Below, piece by piece: positions 6,334-14,555 of a stretch of DNA of 52,710 nt (position 1 is its first letter; every line of letters starts with the position of its first letter). The notes beneath the pieces are model-generated. The model saw only the letters and a program-made list of their open reading frames with translations, did no database searches and was not told where the DNA came from. The position numbers and the translations under genes were made by a program. Source of the DNA: Halorubrum amylolyticum (lineage in GTDB: Archaea; Halobacteriota; Halobacteria; Halobacteriales; Haloferacaceae); NCBI RefSeq assembly GCF_004114995.1, contig NZ_SDJP01000023.1:1042-53751 (forward strand). Direction: 5' to 3'.

Positions 6334-9303
6334 GTGAGCGAACTCACGGACAGCGGCTCGGGCGCGAGCGCGGACGCGGCCGAGCCGTCGGCACGAGCCC
6401 TCCTCCGCGAAGCGCTCGCGGGCGACGGAGAGGCGCAAAGCGCCTCTGGCAGCGAGGGACAGAGTCCCTCGGGCAACCGGGCTTCGCCCGGTGACAGCCG
6501 GACGCAGTCCGGCGACAGCGAGGCGCAACGCGCCTCTGGCAGTCGGGCGAAGCCCGACGACGACGCGCCCGCCGTCGAGTTCGACCCGGAGACCGTCCCG
6601 CTCCCCGACGCCGACGTGCTCGACCGGCTCTCGCCGCCGGTCCGCCGGTGGTGGGTCTCGCGGTTCGCCGCGTACGTCGGCGAGAACGGCGGCCTGTTCA
6701 CGCCGCCGCAGCGCGGGGCGATCCCCCGCGTCGACGACGGAGAGAACTGCCTCGTCGCCGCGCCGACGGGGAGCGGGAAGACGCTCGCCGCCTTCACCGC
6801 GGTCCTCGACGACCTCTTCGCGCGCGAGGGGGCCGGCGAGCTGGAGAACTCCGTCTACTGCCTGTACGTCTCTCCGCTGAAGTCGCTCGCGAACGACATC
6901 GAGCGGAACCTCGAAGCGCCGCTCGACGGGATCGCGGCGGAGATTGCGGCCGAGGGCGAACCGGACAGCGATGACGATTCCCATCCCGACCCCGGCGTCC
7001 GCCAGGCGATCCGCCACGGCGACACGAGCGAGGCTGACCGACGGGCGATGTTGGAGGAGACGCCGCACGTGCTCAACACCACGCCGGAGACGCTGGCGAT
7101 CCTGCTCAACGCCCCGCGGTTCAGGGAGAAGCTCCGCACCGTCGAGTACGTCGTCGTCGACGAGATCCACGCGCTGGCGGGGAACAAGCGCGGGACCCAC
7201 CTCTCGATGTCGCTGGAGCGACTGACGGAGCTGGCCGAGGGTTCCCCGACCCGGATCGGCTGTTCCGCGACGGTCGAACCGCTGGACGAGGTCGCCGACT
7301 TCCTCGTCGGCCGCGAGCGCGTCGCCGGCGAGGTGGGTGACGCCGATGGGTTCGCCCCCCGCGACCGTGAGATCGTGGACGCCCGGTTCGGCCGCGAGTT
7401 CGACCTGCAGCTCCGGACGCCGGCCGCCGACCCCATTCACACGGACGATTCGGTCGTCACCGACCGATTCTACGACGCGCTCCACGAGCTAATCTCGGAC
7501 CACGAGAACACGCTGGTGTTCGCGAACTCGCGGTCGGGCGCCGAGCGCACCCTCCGGGAGCTGCGCGAGCGGTTCGACTACGACGAGTCGGACTCCGGCT
7601 GTCACCACGGGAGCCTCGGCGAGACCCAACGCACCCGGATCGAGGAGGGGCTGAAGGCGGGCACGCTGGACGTGGTGACCACGTCGACGAGCCTCGAACT
7701 CGGCATCGACATGCCGCACCTCGATCTGGTGGTGCAGGTGGGGTCGCCGAAGTCGGTCGCGGCGCTGCTCCAGCGCGTCGGCCGGGCGGGCCACAGCCCC
7801 GGCGAAACCGTCGAGGGGCGGGTGTTCGCGCTCGACCGCGACGAGCTTGTCGAGTGCGCGGCGATGCTCTCCCGCGCCGAAGAGGGGTTCGTCGACGGCG
7901 TCTCGATCCCGGAGGGCGCGGCCGACGTGGCCGCCCAACACGTCTACGGGATGGCGATCAACCGTGTCCGTCCCGATCGGGAGGTCCGCGAGGTGCTCCG
8001 GCGCGCCCATCCGTACCACGAGTTCGGGACTGACGAGTACGAGCGACTCATGCGGTACCTCACCGGCGACCACGAGGGGCTGGCGGAGCGGAACGTCTAC
8101 CCGAAGGTGTGGCGCGACGCGAACGACCCGCCGGACGGCCAGCATCACCACGAGGAGTATCCGGTCGGCGAGACGCTGGTCGGGAAGCGCGGCCGGCTCG
8201 CGCGGGTCATCTACATGACGAACGTCGGGACGATCCCCGACTCGTTCGGCTGCGACGTGGTCACCCGCGACGGGGAGCCGGTCGGGACCCTCGACGAGAA
8301 CTACCTCGACACGCTCGCGCCCGGGGACGTGTTCGCGCTGGGCGGCGAGCGGTTCGCGTTCCGCTACCGCCGCGGCTCGAAGGTGTACGCCGACCGGACC
8401 GACGAGCGCCCGACGGTTCCCATGTGGTACGCCGAGCGACTCCCGCTGTCCGGCGATCTGGCGGCGGAGGTGCTCGCGTTTCAGGCCGATCTGCTCGACC
8501 GGCTGGAGCGCGGCGGTCCCCCCGCGGTCCGCGCGTGGCTGCGGGAGCTCCCGATCGACGGGAACTCGGTCCGGGCGATCACTCGGACCTACGACGAGCA
8601 GGTCGCGTACGCGGGCGCGGAGAGCGTGTCAACCCCGTCGCGGCTCGCCGTCGAGGAGGTGCTCGACCGCGACGCGTACAAGCGGCGGTTCCACGTCCAC
8701 GCGACGTACGGCCGACGGTTCAACGAGGGGCTCTCGCGGCTGGTCGCAGCCGAGTGCGCGGCCCGGACTGACGCCGAGCCGACGGTCGCGGTCGCCGACC
8801 GCGGGTTCAGCCTCGCGCTCCCGCTGAACCGCAAGGTCGACGTGACGGGGATCCTCCGCGATCTGGACCCCGAGACGGTGGGCGAGGACCTCCGGGTTGC
8901 GCTGCGGGGGACCGACCTCCTCCAGCGCTACTTCCGGATCGACGCGACCCGTTCGCTCATGATCCTCAAGCGGTACAAGGGGTACGAGAAGTCGGCCGCC
9001 GAACAGCAGGTGTCCGCGGAGACGCTGCTCTCGCTCGCGGAGGGGCTCGACGACTTCGCGGTGATCGAGGAGACGTACCGCGAGCTGTTGGAGGACCGAC
9101 TCGACGCGCCTCGGCTCCGCGCGGTGGCCGAGCGGATCGCCGCCGGCGACCTCGGAGTCGTCGATCGAACGGTCGACTCGCCGACCCCGCTCGCGTTCGG
9201 GCTCGCGACGCTCGTCGACTCGGACGCGGTGCTCGCGGGCGACGAGTCGACGGCGCTCAGAGAGTTCCACGCCCGAGTGCGAGCCGCTATCGACGATTCT
9301 TAA
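6334..9303 (+). CDS. lhr: ATP-dependent DNA helicase, Lhr family
   Basis: 989 aa from GTG 6334. After a 90-residue Ser/Gly/Ala-rich leader comes the superfamily-2 helicase core: Q-motif region FTPPQRGAIP, Walker A APTGSGKTLAAF (about 146-157), motif Ib, DEIH box (VVDEIHAL, about 275-282), motif III GCSATV, then domain 2 with VFANSRSGAERT, TSLELGID and QRVGRAGHSPGE. A long Lhr-specific C-terminal region follows (Lhr winged helix and DEAD/H-associated domain; YDEQVAYAGAES, RFHVHATYGRRFNEGL). Lhr proteins unwind DNA in repair. The GTG start is supported by the cmk promoter region lying upstream; the track-like extension to 5575 is antisense to cmk. The leader is encoded by a tandem hairpin array (separate entry). 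Confidence 0.92.
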   Translation: MSELTDSGSGASADAAEPSARALLREALAGDGEAQSASGSEGQSPSGNRASPGDSRTQSGDSEAQRASGSRAKPDDDAPAVEFDPETVPLPDADVLDRLSPPVRRWWVSRFAAYVGENGGLFTPPQRGAIPRVDDGENCLVAAPTGSGKTLAAFTAVLDDLFAREGAGELENSVYCLYVSPLKSLANDIERNLEAPLDGIAAEIAAEGEPDSDDDSHPDPGVRQAIRHGDTSEADRRAMLEETPHVLNTTPETLAILLNAPRFREKLRTVEYVVVDEIHALAGNKRGTHLSMSLERLTELAEGSPTRIGCSATVEPLDEVADFLVGRERVAGEVGDADGFAPRDREIVDARFGREFDLQLRTPAADPIHTDDSVVTDRFYDALHELISDHENTLVFANSRSGAERTLRELRERFDYDESDSGCHHGSLGETQRTRIEEGLKAGTLDVVTTSTSLELGIDMPHLDLVVQVGSPKSVAALLQRVGRAGHSPGETVEGRVFALDRDELVECAAMLSRAEEGFVDGVSIPEGAADVAAQHVYGMAINRVRPDREVREVLRRAHPYHEFGTDEYERLMRYLTGDHEGLAERNVYPKVWRDANDPPDGQHHHEEYPVGETLVGKRGRLARVIYMTNVGTIPDSFGCDVVTRDGEPVGTLDENYLDTLAPGDVFALGGERFAFRYRRGSKVYADRTDERPTVPMWYAERLPLSGDLAAEVLAFQADLLDRLERGGPPAVRAWLRELPIDGNSVRAITRTYDEQVAYAGAESVSTPSRLAVEEVLDRDAYKRRFHVHATYGRRFNEGLSRLVAAECAARTDAEPTVAVADRGFSLALPLNRKVDVTGILRDLDPETVGEDLRVALRGTDLLQRYFRIDATRSLMILKRYKGYEKSAAEQQVSAETLLSLAEGLDDFAVIEETYRELLEDRLDAPRLRAVAERIAAGDLGVVDRTVDSPTPLAFGLATLVDSDAVLAGDESTALREFHARVRAAIDDS
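6429..6558 (+). repeat. Tandem array of six hairpins inside lhr
   Basis: Six perfect inverted repeats follow one another at a period of about 22-24 nt: 6429-6447 (loop AAA), 6453-6471 (AGA), 6476-6492 (TTC), 6497-6513 (GCA), 6520-6536 (AAC) and 6542-6558 (GAA). Each has a 7-8 bp stem and a 3-nt loop. Stems differ between units but always pair fully, while spacers are similar (TGGCAGC, GGGCAAC, GTGACAGC, GCGACAGC, TGGCAGT). The array is in frame and codes for a Ser/Gly/Gln-rich linker ahead of the helicase core. Confidence 0.8.
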
Positions 9304-9690
9304 GGGTGCGGTGGCGCGTGCCGACGAGCGCCCGCAGGGCGCGAGTTGCACGCGCGAGGGAGTCGCTGGCGGCTCCGCCGCCGGCGACGAGGTTGGGGAG
9401 GCGTGAGGCTGCGGTGCTGTGCGGGGCGGGGCGGGACTCAAAGGGGCAGCCGCGCTCGGCGAACCCCAGCGACGTAAGCACCGCAAGGAGCGAACGGAGT
9501 GAGCGACTGAGGAGCGCAGCGAGCTGTGGGAGCCGAGCGCGGCTGGGCTTTGGGGGTCGTCACCGCAGCGTCGTCGATCACGGATACACAGCCGACGGCA
9601 ACACCACTCGTTCACTTATAAACCACTCAGCCAACCCGATACACGTACTCCCGCTCTCGATCAAGAAGCTCTCTTCAGCGACCGAGCGTT
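9304..9690. repeat. Non-coding block resembling dispersed haloarchaeal repeat
   Basis: This 387-nt gap between the convergent lhr and purU genes has no convincing gene. Positions about 9305-9560 are GC-rich with purine-rich runs (GAGCGAACGGAGTGAGCGAC and similar at about 9487-9506), and with small inverted repeats (for example GCGCCC-GCA-GGGCGC near 9327-9341, again a 3-nt loop). Reading frames through it are open in several frames only because stops are rare. From memory, similar blocks recur between genes in Halorubrum-like genomes; the copy number cannot be tested here. Positions 9560-9690 are more AT-rich and probably contain the 3' ends of both transcripts. Confidence 0.45.
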
Positions 9691-10674
9691 TCAGTCGCTC
9701 TCGGCGGTCGGTGTCCGGGACCGCGACAGCGGCTCCCCGTCGACCGGCTCGTCCGGGTTCGCGTCGATCGCGGCCTCGCTGAGCCCCAACTGGGCGTCGA
9801 CGTCGGCGTCCTCGCGGACGTGGACCGTACCGCGATGGATCGCGATCGCGTCCGCGAGGTGGAGCCGGACCGCGTCGAGCAGCACGTCGGCTTCGAGGGG
9901 CTGCCCGCGGCGCTTGATCTCGTCGACGCCGGCGCCCGCGGGCACGTCGAATGCGCGCTGGGCGATCACCGGCCCCTGATCGAGGTCGGTGGTCACGTAG
10001 TGGGCGGTGACGCCCGCGACGCGGACGCCCGCGTCCGTCGCCTGCCGATACGCCTCCGCGCCGGGGAACGCCGGCAGCAGGGAGGGGTGGACGTTGATGA
10101 TCCGGCCCTCGTACCGGAAGACGACCTCCGGCGAGAGGATGCGCATGTAGCGGGCCAAGGCGATCAGGTCCACGTCGTACTCGGCCAGCAGGTCGAGCAG
10201 GCGCTCCTCGTCGGTGTTGCCGTTGCCGTCGCCCACGTCGTAGAAGGGCTTGTCGTAGCGCTCCGCGAGCGAGCGGAGGTCGCCGCGGTTGCCGATCACG
10301 ACCGGGATCTCGGCCTCCTCGCCGTCGTCGGCCAGATCGCCGTTGGCCTCAGCCTCCAAGAGGGCCTCGGGCGCGTGGGTCTCCTTGGTGACCAGCAGCG
10401 CGATCCGGCGGGCGTCGCGGTCGCTCGGGAACCGGACCTGGATGTCCACGTCGAGCTCGCGGCCGAGTTCGGCGAGCGCGCGCCGGAGCTCGCCCCGAGA
10501 GGTGTCCATCTCGGAGGCGTCGACGCGGGTCGTCATCCGGAAGACGCCCTCGCGGACCGCCTGGTCGAGGTCCTCGATGTTGATTCCCCGCTCGAACAGC
10601 AGGGAGGTGACCCGCGCGATGAGTCCGGTCTTGTCTCCTCCGACGACCGTGATCTCGGTCAGTTCGCGGGTCAT
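9691..10674 (-). CDS. purU: Formyltetrahydrofolate deformylase (PurU)
   Basis: 327 aa with an N-terminal ACT domain (ITVVGGDKTGLIARVTSLL, first 80 residues) and a formyltransferase-fold domain. The catalytic triad of the family is visible in IINVHPSLLPAFPG (Asn and His) and TTDLDQGPVI (Asp). The enzyme hydrolyses 10-formyl-tetrahydrofolate to formate and tetrahydrofolate; in purine synthesis the formate can feed formate-dependent steps. The last 45 residues form an extra acidic tail beyond the usual family end. Start ATG at 10674 (MTRELTEITVVGG) matches the ACT domain beginning. It is divergent from purS/purQ across a 180-nt gap with a strong inverted repeat, so the three genes may be co-regulated. 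Confidence 0.88.
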   Translation of the reverse strand: MTRELTEITVVGGDKTGLIARVTSLLFERGINIEDLDQAVREGVFRMTTRVDASEMDTSRGELRRALAELGRELDVDIQVRFPSDRDARRIALLVTKETHAPEALLEAEANGDLADDGEEAEIPVVIGNRGDLRSLAERYDKPFYDVGDGNGNTDEERLLDLLAEYDVDLIALARYMRILSPEVVFRYEGRIINVHPSLLPAFPGAEAYRQATDAGVRVAGVTAHYVTTDLDQGPVIAQRAFDVPAGAGVDEIKRRGQPLEADVLLDAVRLHLADAIAIHRGTVHVREDADVDAQLGLSEAAIDANPDEPVDGEPLSRSRTPTAESD

Positions 10675-10785
10675 GCGACGATCACCTCCGCGGGTTCGAA
10701 CGGCTGCATACACCCCACCGAGAACGCGAAGGGGTTTGCCCCTTTCGCTCCGTGCCGACCCTGCCGCCCGCACGATCGACGGGCA

Positions 10786-10807
10786 TATATCCACGAATAT
10801 GGATATA
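10786..10807. promoter_or_regulatory. Perfect 8+8 bp inverted repeat, candidate pur operator
   Basis: TATATCCA at 10786-10793 and TGGATATA at 10800-10807 are exact reverse complements separated by six bases. The repeat lies in the purU-purS intergenic region, 48 nt before the purS ATG and about 15 nt upstream of its TATA-like box, a typical place for an archaeal activator or BRE-proximal regulator. The arms themselves are TATA-like, so promoter function in the purU direction is an alternative. Confidence 0.55.
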
Positions 10808-10823
10808 CAAGACGTTCCAAAAC

Positions 10824-10831
10824 GGTTTTTA
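10824..10831 (+). promoter_or_regulatory. TATA-like box of purS
   Basis: GGTTTTTA, centred about 27 nt before the purS ATG at 10855. This is the spacing expected for a leaderless haloarchaeal transcript. Confidence 0.5.
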
Positions 10832-10854
10832 CACACGACTCCGCACTACCGGAC

Positions 10855-11106
10855 ATGACGGCATACACCGCGACGGTGACGGTCCGCCTGAAGCGGGGCG
10901 TCCTCGACCCGGAGGCCGAGACGACCCAGCAGGCCCTCGAACACCTCGGGTTCGAGCTGTCGGACCTCCGGTCGGCCGACCGGTTCGAGGTCGACCTCGA
11001 CGCCGCCGACGCCGACGAGGCCGCCGCCCGCGCCGACGAGATGGCCGAGCGGCTGCTCGCGAACCCGACGATCCACGACTACGAGGTCGCGGTCGCGGAG
11101 CGATGA
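10855..11106 (+). CDS. purS: Phosphoribosylformylglycinamidine synthase subunit PurS
   Basis: 83 aa, the usual size of PurS. It has the typical beta-alpha-beta pattern: TATVTVRLKRGVLDPEAETTQQALEHLGF is the family hallmark (conserved KxGVLDPxG-like segment), followed by EVDLDAADADEA and a helix ending in NPTIHDYEVAV. PurS bridges the PurL and PurQ subunits and helps channel ammonia in the fourth step of IMP synthesis. The ATG at 10855 is 27 nt from a TATA-like box. It overlaps purQ by 4 nt (ATGA). purL is not in this window. Confidence 0.93.
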   Translation: MTAYTATVTVRLKRGVLDPEAETTQQALEHLGFELSDLRSADRFEVDLDAADADEAAARADEMAERLLANPTIHDYEVAVAER

Positions 11107-11780
11107 CGGTCGCCGTCGTCCAGTTCGGCGGCTCGAACTGCGACCGCGACGCGGTCCGCGCGCTCGACCACATCGGCGTCGACGCCGAGCGCGTCTGGCA
11201 CGAGGACGGGCTCCCGGCCGACACCGACGGGATCATCCTCCCCGGCGGCTTCTCGTACGGCGACTACCTCCGCGCCGGCGCGATGGCCGCCCGGTCCCCG
11301 ATCATGGCGGAGGTCCGCGAGGCCGCCGCCGCCGGCGTCCCCGCGATCGGCGTCTGCAACGGCGCGCAGATCGGCTCGGAGTCCGAACTCACGCCCGGCG
11401 CGTTCACCACCAACGCCTCCGCGCGCTTCCAGTGTGAACCCGTCCACCTGCGCGTCGAGCGCGCGGACACGCCCTGGACCGCCGCCTACGAGGCAGGCGA
11501 CGTGATCGAGGTTCCCATCGCGCACGGCGAGGGCCGCTTCGAGATAAGCGAGGACGCCCACGCCGACCTCGTCGCCGACGACCGCGTGCTCTTCCGCTAC
11601 TGCGACGCCGACGGCGAGGTCACCGACGCGGCCAACCCCAACGGCTCGACAGACAACGTCGCCGGCGTGCTGGGCGAGCGCGAGTCAGTCGCCGTGCTGA
11701 TGCCCCATCCCGAGCGCGCCACGCTCCCGGACCTCGGCCGCAGCACGGACGGCGCGGGGGTCCTGCGGGCGTTCGCCTGA
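11103..11780 (+). CDS. purQ: Phosphoribosylformylglycinamidine synthase subunit PurQ (glutaminase)
   Basis: 225 aa, class-I glutamine amidotransferase. The nucleophile elbow is GVCNGAQI (Cys about residue 83), the catalytic His/Glu pair is in MPHPERA near the C-terminus, and the FGGSNCDRD and LPGGFSYGDYLRAG motifs are specific for PurQ. It releases ammonia from glutamine for FGAM synthase. Start overlaps the purS stop, giving a purS-purQ translational pair; the downstream VOC gene begins 37 nt after the stop and may be on the same transcript. Confidence 0.94.
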   Translation: MTVAVVQFGGSNCDRDAVRALDHIGVDAERVWHEDGLPADTDGIILPGGFSYGDYLRAGAMAARSPIMAEVREAAAAGVPAIGVCNGAQIGSESELTPGAFTTNASARFQCEPVHLRVERADTPWTAAYEAGDVIEVPIAHGEGRFEISEDAHADLVADDRVLFRYCDADGEVTDAANPNGSTDNVAGVLGERESVAVLMPHPERATLPDLGRSTDGAGVLRAFA

Positions 11781-11817
11781 CGGCCGGCTTTTTGGGCCTA
11801 CCGGCCAATCCGGTACC

Positions 11818-12210
11818 ATGCAGGCACGCCACATCGATCACGTCAACCTCCGTATTCCCGTCGACGGCGTCGACGACGCCCGGGAGTTCTACGGCGAACA
11901 GCTCGGGTTCGAGATCGAGGACGGTCCGTACGCGGCCGGGGAAAAGCCCTTCTTCGACGTGCGGCTGTCGGCGACCGCCGTGATCCACTGCTGGCCGACC
12001 GAAGAGTTCGAGCCGCCGACGGCGACGAACTACGACCACGTCGCCGTCGTCGTCGAGGAGTCGCCGGCGGCGATCGAGGCCGAACTGGACGCGGCGGGCG
12101 TCGCGATCGAGAAGTCGCTCGACGCGCCGCTCGGCGCGGCGGGCGAGTCGTCCGCCGTGTACGTCCGCGACCCGTTCGGCTACCGGGTGGAGCTGAAAAC
12201 GCGGGCGTGA
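11818..12210 (+). CDS. VOC/glyoxalase-family protein
   Basis: 130 aa with two beta-alpha-beta-beta-beta modules. The N-terminal module begins HIDHVNLRIPVDGVDDAREFYGEQLGF, and the C-terminal one includes YDHVAVVVEE and ends in the classic YVRDPFGYRVELK. Putative metal ligands are His in RHIDHVN, His in IHCWPT or YDHVAV and Glu in VELK. The family covers glyoxalases, dioxygenases and binding proteins; substrate cannot be assigned. It follows purQ closely on the same strand but there is no functional link visible. Confidence 0.8.
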   Translation: MQARHIDHVNLRIPVDGVDDAREFYGEQLGFEIEDGPYAAGEKPFFDVRLSATAVIHCWPTEEFEPPTATNYDHVAVVVEESPAAIEAELDAAGVAIEKSLDAPLGAAGESSAVYVRDPFGYRVELKTRA

Positions 12211-12234
12211 TTCACGACACCAGCTCTCGAACGG

Positions 12235-13143
12235 TCACGACACCAGTTCTTGGACGTAGATGTGCGCGTAAGCGCTTGCCCACACGATGGAAAGGAGTTC
12301 GCCGACGCTCGACGATATCGCAGTCAAAACGGGGGTCACCGAGCCCACGCCCCCCGCCCCAATCTCGGGGAGGTGTGTCGGGAGATAGAGGCCGAGTGCG
12401 CTCCCGACGGCGATCACCGCGACGAGCACGAGCTTTCCTCGGTAGTTCGTCGTCATGTGCCAGCTGACCCGGAGTGATTCGACGGGGCCGTACCGGCCGA
12501 TGACGCAGGCCTCCGGTGCGAACCAGAACTTGAACAGCAGGAGGAGAAACGGCACGGCAAAGACGACCCCGCCGACTGCCGCCGCCGCGGGAAAACCGAT
12601 CACCTCCACGGGGTTGCCCGGGAGCGCGCCGCCCAGAACGAAGAGCGGAAGCAGGGCGAGGAACGGGAGCGTCATAACGGCGAACACGACGAGAAGAATC
12701 ACGCCACCCAACGCCGGCGTTCGGGAGACGCTCCGGTGCAGTCCCTCGCGTATCGTGACGGGGTCGTTAGTCAGCTCTCCGGCGGCGATCGTTCCCACGT
12801 AGGCCCGGAGCAACACGACGAACGCGAACGCCGTCAGCGCCTCTATCACGCCGATCGCGGGCGTCGGGAGCACGTCGATGGCGTCCGTTTCGAGAAGCCG
12901 GTTGACGAGGACGATCACGCCCGCGGAAGCGGGGATCGATGGACGGGAGCGGAACAGGCGCACGGACCAGACCAACGCGTCGAGGACGGTCCGGTTGGTG
13001 GCGACCGTCGAGACGTTTCGGCAGTCGAGACAGCCGCAGCCCTCGGTGTCGTCTCGCGTCCTGACCGTCGGTGCCATATCGCGTCCAGTTGCGTCGTGAT
13101 CGGTAGAAGTGCTTCGGATCGGTGAGTCCGTGCGTTCGCTCAT
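12235..13143 (-). CDS. Multi-pass membrane protein with N-terminal CGCLDC motif
   Basis: 302 aa. Residues 1-50 are soluble and contain CGCLDC (about 36-41), a possible metal-binding or redox motif. About six hydrophobic segments follow (for example SAGVIVLVNRLL, EALTAFAFVVLLRAYVG, GGVILLVVFAVMTLPFLALLPLFV, VGGVVFAVPFLLLLFKFW). The middle sequence CVIGRYGPVESLRVSWHMT resembles the VxxSFRRSVxLVRxN-type segment of haloarchaeal DUF7847-like proteins such as the one at 13720-14511. Its start overlaps the stop of the upstream HTH gene by 4 nt, so the regulator and this membrane protein are one operon. Function unknown. Confidence 0.7.
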   Translation of the reverse strand: MSERTDSPIRSTSTDHDATGRDMAPTVRTRDDTEGCGCLDCRNVSTVATNRTVLDALVWSVRLFRSRPSIPASAGVIVLVNRLLETDAIDVLPTPAIGVIEALTAFAFVVLLRAYVGTIAAGELTNDPVTIREGLHRSVSRTPALGGVILLVVFAVMTLPFLALLPLFVLGGALPGNPVEVIGFPAAAAVGGVVFAVPFLLLLFKFWFAPEACVIGRYGPVESLRVSWHMTTNYRGKLVLVAVIAVGSALGLYLPTHLPEIGAGGVGSVTPVLTAISSSVGELLSIVWASAYAHIYVQELVS

Positions 13144-13592
13144 TCGGCGGTGACGAGCCGCGAGATGGACTCACCGACTGCAAGCAGAACCGACGGGGGG
13201 CCGAGCAGCGAGGCGAACGACTTGAACGCCCGTTTGAGCCCCGGCCGGTCGTCCTCGGTGCCGAGGAAGAGCAGGGTCGGGTCCTCCGAAACGACGTACA
13301 CGCTCATCTCGCGGCCCTTCTCCGAGTAGCAGGTGTCGGTGACCTCGATCACGCCGGCCGATTCAAGGTTCGTCAGGTGGTAGTGAACGTTCTGCACGCT
13401 CTGGTCGAGCCGGTCGGCGATCCGCGACGGCGTCGCGGGCGTCTCGTTGAGCAGCCTGAATATCTCGTAGGCGGTCTCGGAGGACAGCGCTTCGATCACG
13501 TCTCGCGTCGCGTCGTCCTCGAGGCTCAGTACGGCCGGTGTGTCGCTTCGTTCGACGGCGGCGTCGGTTCGTGTCGGGAGGAGTCGTGCCAT
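13140..13592 (-). CDS. Winged-helix (ArsR-like) transcriptional regulator
   Basis: 150 aa. A winged helix-turn-helix occupies about residues 30-95: VIEALSSETAYEIFRLL, then TPSRIADRLDQSVQNVHYHLTNLESAGVIEVTDT, followed by a wing (YSEKGREMSVYVVSEDP). The remaining segment ends in a hydrophobic helix (FKSFASLLGPPSVLLAVGES), which may be membrane-associated or a dimer interface. In haloarchaea such HTH proteins are often coupled with membrane proteins, as here with the overlapping downstream gene. It probably controls this locus, including the DUF7847-like gene upstream. The segment 13593-13719 ahead of it holds imperfect TGGTC-containing direct repeats. Confidence 0.78.
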   Translation of the reverse strand: MARLLPTRTDAAVERSDTPAVLSLEDDATRDVIEALSSETAYEIFRLLNETPATPSRIADRLDQSVQNVHYHLTNLESAGVIEVTDTCYSEKGREMSVYVVSEDPTLLFLGTEDDRPGLKRAFKSFASLLGPPSVLLAVGESISRLVTAE

Positions 13593-13719
13593 GGGTGTGG
13601 TGGGTCTGCGGAGGGCGGTCGTACAGGCTGGTCCGTCGGTGGTCCGTGCACGTTGGTCTGTCAGTGGTCGTTCGAGACCGACGCACGTAGTTGTTGATGG
13701 TGGTTACGTCGCCGCCGGG

Positions 13720-14511
13720 TCAGGGTGAGACAGCGATCAACCGCAGGTAGTACGCCGTGTACACTGTGTAGAAGTACGCGAAACCGACGGCTGAAAGCCC
13801 GACCCCGATCGGGATCAGGGCGGCCATCGGAATCCCGAGTTCGGCCGGGAGCACCTCGGCGGGTCCGGCGTCAGTCAGCGTCAACTGAAGCAGGTACTCC
13901 GGAATCAGGAAGACGTTTATCAGGACGAGCCACGCCAGCGAGAATCCGGCGACGCTTCTGAGGTTCGAGCGAACGAGTCCGACGCTCCTCCGGAACGAGT
14001 CGGTAACGCCCTCGTTTTCGACGACGATCGCGGTGTCGTAAAACTGCACGAACATGATCACGACGAGTATCGACGCGAGCCAGATGATCAGCGACCCGAC
14101 GCCCGCGGCGAAGGCGGCCATCTCGTTTATCGCGGCGAGCGCCATGGACCCGATACCGAGGACGAATCCGACGAGCCCGAGTCCGATGGCGGTTCCGAGC
14201 ACGATCAGCGCGAACACGGCGGTCCCGAGGAGCAGCGGGAGGTAATTCGTCCGGGCTGCGGCGAAAAACCGGGCGGGCGACGCGTCCGTCCCTTCGATCG
14301 CGGACTGGGCCGTCCCGATGAAGCCGCCGAGAACGAACGGAAACGCGACGAGCCACGCCAGCGAGGCACCCGCCGACAGCAACGGTGAGTCGATCAGGTG
14401 ATCCGCGTACTGTAGCTGACTCCCGCCTCCGACGAGGAGGCCGGCGACGAGCAGGAACGGGTTCGTTCGGAGGGCGGCAGATCCGTCTTTGAATGCGGAG
14501 ACCGTGACCAT
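13720..14511 (-). CDS. DUF7847-like haloarchaeal membrane protein
   Basis: 263 aa with about six membrane segments. Characteristic features are the N-terminal SAFKDGSAALRTNPFLLVAGLL, the EGTDASPARFFAAARTNYLPLLL segment between helices and VVENEGVTDSFRRSVGLVRSNLRSV in a cytoplasmic loop. The same layout (conserved VxDSxRRSxxLVRxN loop between hydrophobic blocks) defines a large uncharacterised haloarchaeal family, whose relatives often sit beside HTH genes. A TATA-like box (CCTAATACG, minus strand, about 14538-14546) is about 27-35 nt before the ATG, and a 6+6 bp inverted repeat lies just upstream of it. Confidence 0.72.
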   Translation of the reverse strand: MVTVSAFKDGSAALRTNPFLLVAGLLVGGGSQLQYADHLIDSPLLSAGASLAWLVAFPFVLGGFIGTAQSAIEGTDASPARFFAAARTNYLPLLLGTAVFALIVLGTAIGLGLVGFVLGIGSMALAAINEMAAFAAGVGSLIIWLASILVVIMFVQFYDTAIVVENEGVTDSFRRSVGLVRSNLRSVAGFSLAWLVLINVFLIPEYLLQLTLTDAGPAEVLPAELGIPMAALIPIGVGLSAVGFAYFYTVYTAYYLRLIAVSP

Positions 14512-14555
14512 CGTGTCCGTGAATCACCGCCGTCGCGTATTAGGTCGGCCGGAGT

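Noticed and set aside
6429..6558. CRISPR array
   Set aside because: Period is only 22-24 nt, each unit is a different hairpin, and there are no constant repeats with unique spacers; it is in frame with lhr.
6220..7485. N-terminal extension of cmk
   Set aside because: Antisense to lhr; the kinase P-loop begins at the proper distance from the ATG at 6219.
9306..9782. Open frame in the gap after lhr
   Set aside because: Repetitive Arg/Ser-rich translation typical of non-coding GC-rich repeat DNA; it also overlaps purU.
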